Shown: positions 41,831 through 50,207 of the stretch, one piece after another
Position numbering within the stretch: position 1 is the first letter of the stretch
Layout of the letters: each line of letters starts with the position of its first letter
Notes under the pieces: model-generated
Databases searched by the model: none
Told to the model about the DNA's origin: nothing
The model's input: only the letters and a program-made list of their open reading frames with translations
Assembly: GCF_041529975.1 (NCBI RefSeq)
Contig: NZ_CP168030.1
Span: forward strand, 558,001-622,000
Length of the DNA stretch: 64,000 bases
Origin: Microbacterium maritypicum
Lineage (GTDB): Bacteria; Actinomycetota; Actinomycetes; Actinomycetales; Microbacteriaceae
Reading direction: 5' to 3'
Made by a program: the position numbers and the translations under genes

Positions 41831-44800
41831 ATGAAGGCCTTGTCATGGATGCGCGCGCGACCCAAGACGCTGGCGTCCGCCGCCGGCGTCACCGTCGGCG
41901 TCATCGCCATCACGACCATGGCCTTCACCTATGAGGGCTTCCCGACCACCAAGGTCGACCTGAACGACGGCGGCGTCTGGATCACCAAGACCTCGAGCCT
42001 GCTCGTCGGCCACTTCAACCACGAGTCCACGATCCTCGACGGCGGTCTGCGCACCACCAGCGAGAACTACGACATCCTCCAGGCCGCCGCCAACGTGCTC
42101 GTCGTCGACCAGAGCGCGTCCACCGTGACCGCGATCGATCCGGCCCGGGTCTCGCTCGGCGACTCCACGATCATCCCCTCGTCGGCCAAGGTCGCCATGG
42201 GGGCGAACACCGCGGCCATCCTCGATGAGAAGTCCGGTGACCTGTGGGTCGTGCCGGTCAAGGGCATAGCCTCCTTCGAGATCGAGGCGGCGGAGCCCAT
42301 CGCCGAGCTCGGCGAGAACTCCGACGTCACGGTCGCCGACGACGGCACCGTCTTCGCCCTCTCCGGAGAACGCGGCGAGGTCGTCACGGTCCCGGTCGAC
42401 AACGAAGGTGCGCCGGGCGAGACATCGGCCGCGTCGGTCGGCGAACTTGACCTGTCGGTGCGCCCCACCATCACCGCCGTCGGACGCACCCCTGTCGTGT
42501 TCGACGAGGCGGCCGGAGTCGTCACGACGCCCGGAGGCCTCCGCACCGAGGTCGCGGGCGCGGCGGATGCCGTGCTGCAGCAGGCGTCGGCCGAGACCGA
42601 CGCCGTCGCGATTGCCACCCCGACCGCGCTCGTGCGCGTGCCGCTCGACGGCGGCGAACCGGAGCAGACCTCCGCGGGCGGCGAGGGCACGGCTGCGGCA
42701 CCGGTGTGGCTCCGCGGCTGCACCTACGGGGCCTGGGCGGGATCGGCGACCTTCATCCGCGAGTGCCCCGGCGAGAACAATGACGTGAACGCCCCGATCG
42801 ACGGCGCCGAGGAATCCGCCAGCTTGACGTTCCGCGTCAACCGCGACGTCATCATCCTCAACGACGCCGTCGGCGGCGCCGCCTGGATGGCCAACGAGAG
42901 CCTGCAGCGCGTCGACAACTGGAACGACCTGACGCCGCCCGAGGGCGAGACGGAGAACCAGGAGGACTCGACCGAGGAGACGGTCGAGACCACACTCCCG
43001 GAGCGCAGCGAGGAGAACACGCCTCCCATCGCCGAAGACGACTCGTACGGCGTGCGCCCCGGCGCCACGACGCTGCTGCCCGTGCTCGACAACGACAACG
43101 ACCCCGACGGTGACGTGCTCGTCGCGGCGCTCGCCGAGGCGCAGCCGTCCATCGGCACCGTGCAGCCCATCAACAACGGGGGCTCGCTGCAGATCACCGT
43201 CGGCGAGAAGGCCTCCGGCACCGCCAGCTTCACCTACGAGGTCGACGACGGACGCAAGGGCAAGGACACCGCGGTCGTGACCCTCGCGGTGCACGACTGG
43301 AACGAGAACGCCGGTCCCACGTCGAAACGGAAGACCTCGCTCGCGGTCGAGACCGGCGGCACGATCTCGTACAACATCCTGCCGGACTGGATCGACCCCG
43401 ACGGCGACGACATCTACCTCAAGGAGGTGCTCGCCGCCCCCGGCGACGAGGTCGACTTCAGCAAGGACGGTCAGATCACCTACAAGGCGACCGCGAGCCT
43501 GCAGGGGCGTAAAGACGTGCAGGTCACCGTCGCCGACGCCTTCGGCAAGCTCGGCACCGCGACCATCGCCCTCGACGTGCGCCCGCAGGGCTCGACGAAC
43601 CCCAAGACCAACGCCGACCACGTGATCACGCGGGCCGGCGAGCAGGTCACCGTCGCCCCGACCGCGAACGACACGAGCACCTCCCGCGAGCAGCTGCGTC
43701 TGAGCCGGGTGCTCGACACGGCCGGGGCGACGATCGTCCCGAACACGGCGAACAAGACCTTCTCCTTCATGGCGGAGAAGCCCGGCGTCTACTACGTGCA
43801 GTACCAGGTCACCACAGGCCCGAAGAACGGCGAGGGCATCGTCCGCGTCGATGTGATGCCCGAGTCGGAGACCGACCTCCCGCCCGTGGCCGTCCGCGAC
43901 GTCGCGCTGCTGCCCACCGGCGGCGATGTGCTGCTCGGCGTGCTCAACAACGACACCGACCCCGCCGGCGGCATCCTCGTCGTGCAGTCGGTGTCTCTGG
44001 AACCGAACAGCGGCATCTCGGTGTCGGTGCTCAACCACGAGACGTTGCGGATCACGGATCAGGGTGCGCTCGAAGAGCAGGTGCGCGTCAAGTACCGCAT
44101 CTCGAACGGCTCCAAGTCGGCCGAGGGCGAGGTCGTGGTCATTCCGATCCCCGCGCCGGACGAGCTCCTGCAGCCGATCGCGAATCCCGACACGGCGACC
44201 GTCCGCGTCGGCGACGTCGTGACCATCCCGGTGCTCGACAACGACACCCACCCCAGCGACGACGTCATGCACGTCGAGCCCGAGCTCATCGAGCCGTTCA
44301 TCGATCCGGAAGACGGCGAGGCCTTCGTCTCGCAGGACGCGGTGCGCTTCAAGGCGGGCCCCGAGGCGAAGACCGTGTACCTCACGTACGAGGTCTCCGA
44401 CTCGCGCCAGCAGAAGGCTGCCGGCTACGTCACGATCCAGATCCTGCCCATCGACGAGGAGAACAACGCAGCTCCCCGTCCTCAGGATCTCGTCGCCCGC
44501 GCCCTCGCCGGCACCGAGGTGAACATCGCGGTGCCCCTCGACGGCATCGACACCGACGGCGACTCCGTGGAACTCGTGGGCATCGAGTCGAGCCCCGCCA
44601 AGGGACGCATCACGAACGGCCCGAACTACTTCACGTACGAGGCGTCCGACGGGGCGTCCGGTGTCGACGTGTTCAAGTACCGCGTGCGCGATCGGCTCGG
44701 AGCAGAGGGCATCGCGACCATCCGCGTCGGCATCGCCCCCACCGAGCAGATCAATCAGCCTCCGTACGCGGTGAAGGACGCGGTGGTCGTGCGACCGGGC

Positions 44801-47800
44801 CGCGAGATCGCCGTGCCGGTGCTCGCGAACGACTCGGACCCCGAGGGTGACAAGGTGTCGCTCCTCAAGGACGGCCTCGAGCTTCCCGACGGGCTGGAGG
44901 CGCGCGTCTCCGGTGACCGGGTGCTCGTGCAGGCGCCGAACGGCCCGACCGAGACCTCGCTGCAGTACACCGCGGTCGACGCGCGTGGTGCCGAAGCCAC
45001 GGCGACCCTGCAGATCACGGTCGACGAGGATGTTCCGCTGCAGGCGCCGGTCGCCCGCGACGACCGGCTGCAGCCGGTGGACCTCAAGGACGGCGGCCTG
45101 AGCGCCGACCTCGAGATCCTCGCCAACGACGAGGACCCCGACGGCACCACCGACAGCCTCACTGTCGAGGTCGGTGAAGGGGGAACGCAGCTCGAGAACG
45201 GCAAGGTGCGCGTCACCGTCACCGACGAGCTGCAGCTGATCCGCTACACGCTCGTCGACCGCGATGACCAGCGGGCTTCGGCATTCATCTTCGTGCCGTC
45301 GCGCGCCGATCTCCGCCCGACACTCACCTCCACGAAGCCGCTCGAGGTCGTCAGCGGCGAGACCGAGGAGGTTCCGCTGTCGGAGTACGTCACGGTCGCC
45401 GGCGGCGGCGACGTGGTGATCACTGAGAAGGCGAAGATCAGGGCGAACCACGCCGACGGCTCCGACCTGCTCAAGGATGCGAAGACCCTCGTCTACACCT
45501 CGGCCAAGGGCTTCTTCGGACCGGATTCCCTCACGTTCGAGGTGACCGACGGCGATGGGCCGGACGACCCCGAGGGCCGCAAGGCCACGCTCAGCATCCC
45601 GATCAACGTGCTGCCGCCCGAGAACCAGCAGCCCACCTTCGTGCAGGGACAGGTCAACGTCGCCCCCGGCGAGCCGGCGACCTCGCTCGACCTGGCCGCA
45701 CTCACCGACGACCCCGACCCCGAAGACGAGGGCAAGCACGACTACTCCCTCGTCGGCGGCGAGGAGAAGGGCGTCTCCGCCCGCATCGACGGTGACGACA
45801 AGCTCGTCGTCGAGGCCGCGTCGAATGCCAAGAAGGGCACCGCCGTCGCACTCAAGATCCGCATCTCCGACGGCACGACCGAACCGGTCGAGGGCACGGT
45901 CCAGGTCATGGTCACGGCGTCGACGAGGCCGATGCCGGCGGCGAACACCGACACGGTCGCCGAGGCGGATGCGGGCAAGACCATCACGGTGCCCGCCCTC
46001 GCGAACGACTACAACCCGTTCCCCGAGACACCGCTGAAGATCGTGACCGCGGTCGCGGAGTCGGGCTCCGGCGAGGTCACGTTCACCGACAGCGAGGTCA
46101 CCGTCACCCCGAACGAGTCGTTCGTGGGAACGCTCGTCGTCCGCTACCGCATCCAGGATGCGACCGAGGATGCCGACCGCGAGGTCAACGGCCAGATCGT
46201 GGTCACCGTGCAGGATGTGCCGGATGCGCCGGGCGTCCCGGTGATCGCGAGCGTGCAGGACCGCACTGTCGTGGTGTCGTTCTCGGCACCATCGAACAAC
46301 GGCGCCGAGATCACGAAGTACACCGTGAAGTCGGTCGGCGGCAGCGCGTACACGAAGGAGTGCCAGTCCACCACCTGCACGCTCGACGGTCTCACCAACA
46401 ACGTCGAGTACACGTTCCAGGTGACCGCGACCAACCGCGTCGGCGAGTCCGATCCGTCCGCCCTGTCGGCGCCCGCACGCCCCGACGCACGTCCGGACAC
46501 CCCCAACCCGCCGACCCTGAAGTTCGGCGACAAGTCGCTCCAGGTGTCGTGGGTCACCCCCACCACGCCGGGCTCGCCCGTCGATCGGTACACGCTCGAG
46601 ATCTCGCCCGCGCCGCCTTCCGGCGTGACGCAGAAGGAGGTCACGGGCAACTCGATCACGTGGGAGGGGCTGGAGAACGGCTCGGACTACCAGGTGAAGG
46701 TGCAGGCGCACAACAAGGCGCCCGACCCCTCCAGCTGGAGCGGCTGGTCGGCGTCCGAGATTCCGGCCGGACCTCCGCTGGCTCCGGCTGCCCCGACGAC
46801 GGTCGAGCTCTCGCCCGTCGGCAACCAGGCGCAGATGCAGGTGAACTGGACCCCGCCGGACAAGAACGGCGACGCGATCCGCGGCTACAAGCTCGAAGTG
46901 CTGCGCGGCGGCCAGGTCGTGCGCACCATCACCCCCGGCCCCGAGGCGAGGAGCCAGGCGGTCGTCGTCGACACCTCGGAGACGGCGTACACCTACCGCA
47001 TCCAGGCCTACAACAAGGCGGGCTGGGGCGACATGAGCGCCCCGTCGGCACCGCGCCGCGGCGTGATCGCACCGGGCGCGCCGACGAGTCTGAAGGTCAC
47101 CAAGGAAGCCGATCGGGCACTGGTCATCGACTACCGTCCGGGGTCGAGCGGTGGCGCGTCTCCTGGCGAGATCACCTACCAGTACCGGCTGAACGGCGGC
47201 GACTGGAACACGATGCCGGGCAACAAGACCATCGGCGGACTCACGAACGGTCGCGACTACACCGTCGAGGTGCGGGGCGTCACGCGCCTCGCCACAACGG
47301 ACTTCGACGGGTCGACCTATGCCGGTGCCGTCTCGAATGCCGCGAAGGGCAACCCGTACGGGAAACCGAACCCGCCGGAGGTCAGCGCGGAGTCGCTCGA
47401 GAGCCAGGTGCGGTTGAACTGGAACGCGAACGGCTCAGACAACGGACGAACGATCACCGAGGTGCAGGTCAGCATCGACGGGGGTGGGTGGCAGGGTGTC
47501 GGCATGACCGGTTCGACCAACGTGGGTACGTACAGCGAGAGCCACAACATCAAGGCGCGCGCGAAGGACAGCACGGGCGTCTGGTCGAACGAGAGCCCCA
47601 CGAGAGGCGCGACCGCGCAGGCCAAGCCGCAGCCGCGTTGGTGGGCGTCGCAGGGTCCGGACTCCGGCAACTGCAACCCCGATACCTGTTACAAGCTCAA
47701 CCTCAACACGGCGAACGTCCCCGCCGGCAGCTACATGATCCGCTGCCTCGACAACGGCCAGCCGTACCGCTCGTCGTCCGGTCAGACCTCGACCTACAAC

Positions 47801-47920
47801 CGGTACAACGTGCCGGCGAACGGCACGATCACGCTCTCGTGCTGGCACGGCGGTATGAACCGCACGCTGCAGGCCGACATCCAGGGCGTCGGTTGGTCCG
47901 AAGGCACCACCTGGCCGTAA
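41831..47920 (+). CDS. Giant membrane-anchored Ig-like/FN3 repeat protein of the secretion locus
   Basis: 2029 residues. One N-terminal membrane segment (about 15-33) after a basic start; the rest is outside. Residues 40-390 look like a beta-propeller-type region. About 11 Ig-like/cadherin-like repeats of roughly 90 residues follow (397 to 1460), each opening like PPIAEDDSYGVRPGA or PPYAVKDAVVVRPGR and carrying an acidic ND-DPxGD turn likely to bind calcium. Five FN3 domains (1463-1930) come next, then a C-terminal domain of about 90 residues with four Cys. It matches the Fn3 member of the PFNA cluster. First gene of a nine- or ten-gene operon; a GGGGGGGAA ribosome site is clear. No LPxTG. 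Likely a cell-surface spacer or adhesin. Confidence 0.88.
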   Translation: MKALSWMRARPKTLASAAGVTVGVIAITTMAFTYEGFPTTKVDLNDGGVWITKTSSLLVGHFNHESTILDGGLRTTSENYDILQAAANVLVVDQSASTVTAIDPARVSLGDSTIIPSSAKVAMGANTAAILDEKSGDLWVVPVKGIASFEIEAAEPIAELGENSDVTVADDGTVFALSGERGEVVTVPVDNEGAPGETSAASVGELDLSVRPTITAVGRTPVVFDEAAGVVTTPGGLRTEVAGAADAVLQQASAETDAVAIATPTALVRVPLDGGEPEQTSAGGEGTAAAPVWLRGCTYGAWAGSATFIRECPGENNDVNAPIDGAEESASLTFRVNRDVIILNDAVGGAAWMANESLQRVDNWNDLTPPEGETENQEDSTEETVETTLPERSEENTPPIAEDDSYGVRPGATTLLPVLDNDNDPDGDVLVAALAEAQPSIGTVQPINNGGSLQITVGEKASGTASFTYEVDDGRKGKDTAVVTLAVHDWNENAGPTSKRKTSLAVETGGTISYNILPDWIDPDGDDIYLKEVLAAPGDEVDFSKDGQITYKATASLQGRKDVQVTVADAFGKLGTATIALDVRPQGSTNPKTNADHVITRAGEQVTVAPTANDTSTSREQLRLSRVLDTAGATIVPNTANKTFSFMAEKPGVYYVQYQVTTGPKNGEGIVRVDVMPESETDLPPVAVRDVALLPTGGDVLLGVLNNDTDPAGGILVVQSVSLEPNSGISVSVLNHETLRITDQGALEEQVRVKYRISNGSKSAEGEVVVIPIPAPDELLQPIANPDTATVRVGDVVTIPVLDNDTHPSDDVMHVEPELIEPFIDPEDGEAFVSQDAVRFKAGPEAKTVYLTYEVSDSRQQKAAGYVTIQILPIDEENNAAPRPQDLVARALAGTEVNIAVPLDGIDTDGDSVELVGIESSPAKGRITNGPNYFTYEASDGASGVDVFKYRVRDRLGAEGIATIRVGIAPTEQINQPPYAVKDAVVVRPGREIAVPVLANDSDPEGDKVSLLKDGLELPDGLEARVSGDRVLVQAPNGPTETSLQYTAVDARGAEATATLQITVDEDVPLQAPVARDDRLQPVDLKDGGLSADLEILANDEDPDGTTDSLTVEVGEGGTQLENGKVRVTVTDELQLIRYTLVDRDDQRASAFIFVPSRADLRPTLTSTKPLEVVSGETEEVPLSEYVTVAGGGDVVITEKAKIRANHADGSDLLKDAKTLVYTSAKGFFGPDSLTFEVTDGDGPDDPEGRKATLSIPINVLPPENQQPTFVQGQVNVAPGEPATSLDLAALTDDPDPEDEGKHDYSLVGGEEKGVSARIDGDDKLVVEAASNAKKGTAVALKIRISDGTTEPVEGTVQVMVTASTRPMPAANTDTVAEADAGKTITVPALANDYNPFPETPLKIVTAVAESGSGEVTFTDSEVTVTPNESFVGTLVVRYRIQDATEDADREVNGQIVVTVQDVPDAPGVPVIASVQDRTVVVSFSAPSNNGAEITKYTVKSVGGSAYTKECQSTTCTLDGLTNNVEYTFQVTATNRVGESDPSALSAPARPDARPDTPNPPTLKFGDKSLQVSWVTPTTPGSPVDRYTLEISPAPPSGVTQKEVTGNSITWEGLENGSDYQVKVQAHNKAPDPSSWSGWSASEIPAGPPLAPAAPTTVELSPVGNQAQMQVNWTPPDKNGDAIRGYKLEVLRGGQVVRTITPGPEARSQAVVVDTSETAYTYRIQAYNKAGWGDMSAPSAPRRGVIAPGAPTSLKVTKEADRALVIDYRPGSSGGASPGEITYQYRLNGGDWNTMPGNKTIGGLTNGRDYTVEVRGVTRLATTDFDGSTYAGAVSNAAKGNPYGKPNPPEVSAESLESQVRLNWNANGSDNGRTITEVQVSIDGGGWQGVGMTGSTNVGTYSESHNIKARAKDSTGVWSNESPTRGATAQAKPQPRWWASQGPDSGNCNPDTCYKLNLNTANVPAGSYMIRCLDNGQPYRSSSGQTSTYNRYNVPANGTITLSCWHGGMNRTLQADIQGVGWSEGTTWP

Positions 47921-47973
47921 CAGCCACGGCTCCCGCTACACGAACTCCCTCACGACAAAGGAATCCTACCCTC

Positions 47974-48945
47974 ATGACAATGACCCCCGAGCAGGCCGCC
48001 TGGTTCCAGGGCACCTTCCAGCGACTGGTCGAGAACGTCGACAAGGCGGTGCAGGGCAAGAAGGAGATCGTCGGTCTCGTGATGGCGTCGATGCTCGCCG
48101 AGGGCCACGTGCTCCTCGAGGACGCCCCCGGCACCGGCAAGACGAGCCTCGCCAAGGCGCTCGCGGCGACCGTGCAGGGCACCAGCGCGCGCATCCAGTT
48201 CACGCCCGACCTGCTGCCGTCCGACGTCACGGGTGTGACGATCTACGACCAGCAGTCGCACCGGTTCGAGTTCCACAAGGGCCCGATCTTCGCGTCGATC
48301 GTGCTGGCCGACGAGATCAACCGCGCCTCGCCGAAGACGCAGTCGGCGCTGCTCGAGGTCATGGAGGAGTCGCGGGTCACGGTCGACGGCGTCACGCACG
48401 AGGCCGGTCGCCCGTTCCTCGTCATCGCCACACAGAACCCGATCGAGCAGGCGGGAACCTACAAGCTCCCCGAGGCCCAGCTCGACCGCTTCCTGATCAA
48501 GACGTCGATCGGGTACCCCGACCTCGCGGTCACGGAGAGCATCCTCGCCGGAGCATCCGACCGCAACCCGTCGGCCGGCCTGTCGGCGATCATCACCACG
48601 AGCGCCGTCGCCGACATGGCCGACCTCGCTGCGACCGTGCACGTCGAGCCGGCCGTGCTGCGCTATGTGGCGGAGCTTGCCGAGGCGACCCGTGAGGACG
48701 GCGCGATCCGCCTGGGCGTCTCGGTGCGTGGTGCCATCGCGATGATCCGCGTCGCCAAGGTGTGGGCCGCTGCGCAGGGCCGCCACTTCGTGCTGCCCGA
48801 CGACATCAAAGCCCTCGCGCGGCCCGTGTGGCAGCACCGTCTGCTGCTCGACGCCGAGGCGGAGTTCGCCGGTACGAGCAGCGACACCGTCATCGCCCGC
48901 GTCCTCGACGGCGTCGCGGCACCTCAGGCCCGAGCAGCGGCCTGA
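47974..48945 (+). CDS. MoxR-type AAA ATPase
   Basis: 323 residues from ATG 47974, AAAGGA upstream. Walker A EDAPGTGKTSLAK at about 49-61, Walker B IVLADEINRASPKTQSALLE, sensor I VIATQNPIEQAGTYKLPEAQ and a C-terminal lid with LGVSVRGAIAMIRVAKVWA. MoxR ATPases act as chaperones that remodel or insert metal into partner proteins and occur in pairs with DUF58 proteins, as here. It is the aaa-atp member of the PFNA cluster. Its stop shares bases with the DUF58 start (TGATG). Confidence 0.94.
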   Translation: MTMTPEQAAWFQGTFQRLVENVDKAVQGKKEIVGLVMASMLAEGHVLLEDAPGTGKTSLAKALAATVQGTSARIQFTPDLLPSDVTGVTIYDQQSHRFEFHKGPIFASIVLADEINRASPKTQSALLEVMEESRVTVDGVTHEAGRPFLVIATQNPIEQAGTYKLPEAQLDRFLIKTSIGYPDLAVTESILAGASDRNPSAGLSAIITTSAVADMADLAATVHVEPAVLRYVAELAEATREDGAIRLGVSVRGAIAMIRVAKVWAAAQGRHFVLPDDIKALARPVWQHRLLLDAEAEFAGTSSDTVIARVLDGVAAPQARAAA

Positions 48946-50207
48946 TGACCGCGGAGGCTCTTCAATCGGCGCCGCCGCAGACGGAACGCGACGCCGGATG
49001 GCGTGACATCGCGGCCGTCATCGGCGCGCGCGTGCTGACGCGCCTCCGGAAGATCACCGCGGCGATCCGCCCGCTGGCCTGGGTGCTGATGGCCATCGCC
49101 GTCGGCTTCTGGGTGATCGGGCAGATCGCCGGCTGGTCGGAGTTCACGATCGCCGCCGCAGTCATCGCGATCGCCGTGGGCGTGTGCGCGCTGTTCCTCA
49201 TCGGCCGCACCGCCTACGACGTCTCGCTCGACCTCGCCCGCACCCGTGTGGTCGTGGGGGAGCGCGCGGTCGGCGCTCTCACCCTGGCCAACCGCGGCAG
49301 CCGGGCCATTCTGCCCTCGCGCGTGGTGCTCCCCGTCGGCTCCGGCCGCGGCGAGTTCGGCATCCAGCGGCTCGCACCGGGGGAGGAGGCGGAGGAGCTC
49401 TTCGCCATCCCCACCCAGCGCCGCGGCGTGGTCAAGGTCGGCCCGGTGAGCGTCGTCCGCGGCGATCCGCTCGGACTCTTCGAGCGCGCGCACCGCCGTG
49501 ACGATCCGGTCGACCTGTTCGTGCACCCGCGCACCGTGCTGTTCGACGGCCAGTCGCTCGGCTACCTGCGCGACCTCGAGGGGCTTCCGGCCGCGGACCT
49601 CTCCCGTGACGACGTCTCCTTCCACGCGCTCCTGGAGTACCAGCCCGGAGACGACCTGCGTCACGTGCACTGGAAGTCCACCGCCCGGACGGGCACGATG
49701 ATGGTCCGTCAGTACGAGGAGACCCGTCGCTCGCACTTCGTGATCGGCCTGTCCCGCTCCCTCAACGAGTACGCCACGGCCGATGACTTCGAGCTCGGCA
49801 TCTCCGCCGCGGGCTCGATCGGCCTCCGTGCCCTCCGCGACTCGCAGCGCGTCGACGTGCGCGTGCAGGGCCGGGAGCTGCCCGCCGGCACCGGCAAGCA
49901 GCTGCTCGACTCCCTCGCCGCCGTCGAGAACAGCAAGGCGAAGGAGGGCGGGATCGCCGACCTCGCCGGCATCGTCTCGGCCACGATGCCGCTCGCCAGC
50001 GTGGTGGTGCTCGTGTGCGGCTCCCGCGTGCCCTCCGACGACCTCCGCCTCGCCTGCTCGCGGCTGCCCTTCGGCGCCAAGGTGCTCGCCGTCGTGACCG
50101 ACACGACCGCGACCGCACCGACGCTGCGGCGTATCGGCGATGCCGACGTCGTCACGGTCGGTGCGCTCGAACAGATTCCCCTCGCTCTGCAGAAGGTGCT
50201 CGCATGA
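48945..50207 (+). CDS. DUF58 domain membrane protein
   Basis: 420 residues. Two adjacent membrane segments at about 42-85, then a cytoplasmic or periplasmic beta-rich region with VRGDPLGLFERAHR, a hallmark just before the DUF58 core, and the core itself: DVSFHALLEYQPGDDLRHVHWKS with TARTGTMMVRQYEE. A vWA-like fold follows. DUF58 proteins work with MoxR ATPases and transglutaminase-type membrane proteins; the exact role is unknown. Start and stop overlap both neighbours, so the gene is tightly coupled. Confidence 0.92.
   Translation: MTAEALQSAPPQTERDAGWRDIAAVIGARVLTRLRKITAAIRPLAWVLMAIAVGFWVIGQIAGWSEFTIAAAVIAIAVGVCALFLIGRTAYDVSLDLARTRVVVGERAVGALTLANRGSRAILPSRVVLPVGSGRGEFGIQRLAPGEEAEELFAIPTQRRGVVKVGPVSVVRGDPLGLFERAHRRDDPVDLFVHPRTVLFDGQSLGYLRDLEGLPAADLSRDDVSFHALLEYQPGDDLRHVHWKSTARTGTMMVRQYEETRRSHFVIGLSRSLNEYATADDFELGISAAGSIGLRALRDSQRVDVRVQGRELPAGTGKQLLDSLAAVENSKAKEGGIADLAGIVSATMPLASVVVLVCGSRVPSDDLRLACSRLPFGAKVLAVVTDTTATAPTLRRIGDADVVTVGALEQIPLALQKVLA

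Noticed and set aside
48762..48944. Upstream in-frame extension of the DUF58 gene.
   Set aside because: It lies within the MoxR gene in another frame; the TGATG junction gives a normal coupled start.
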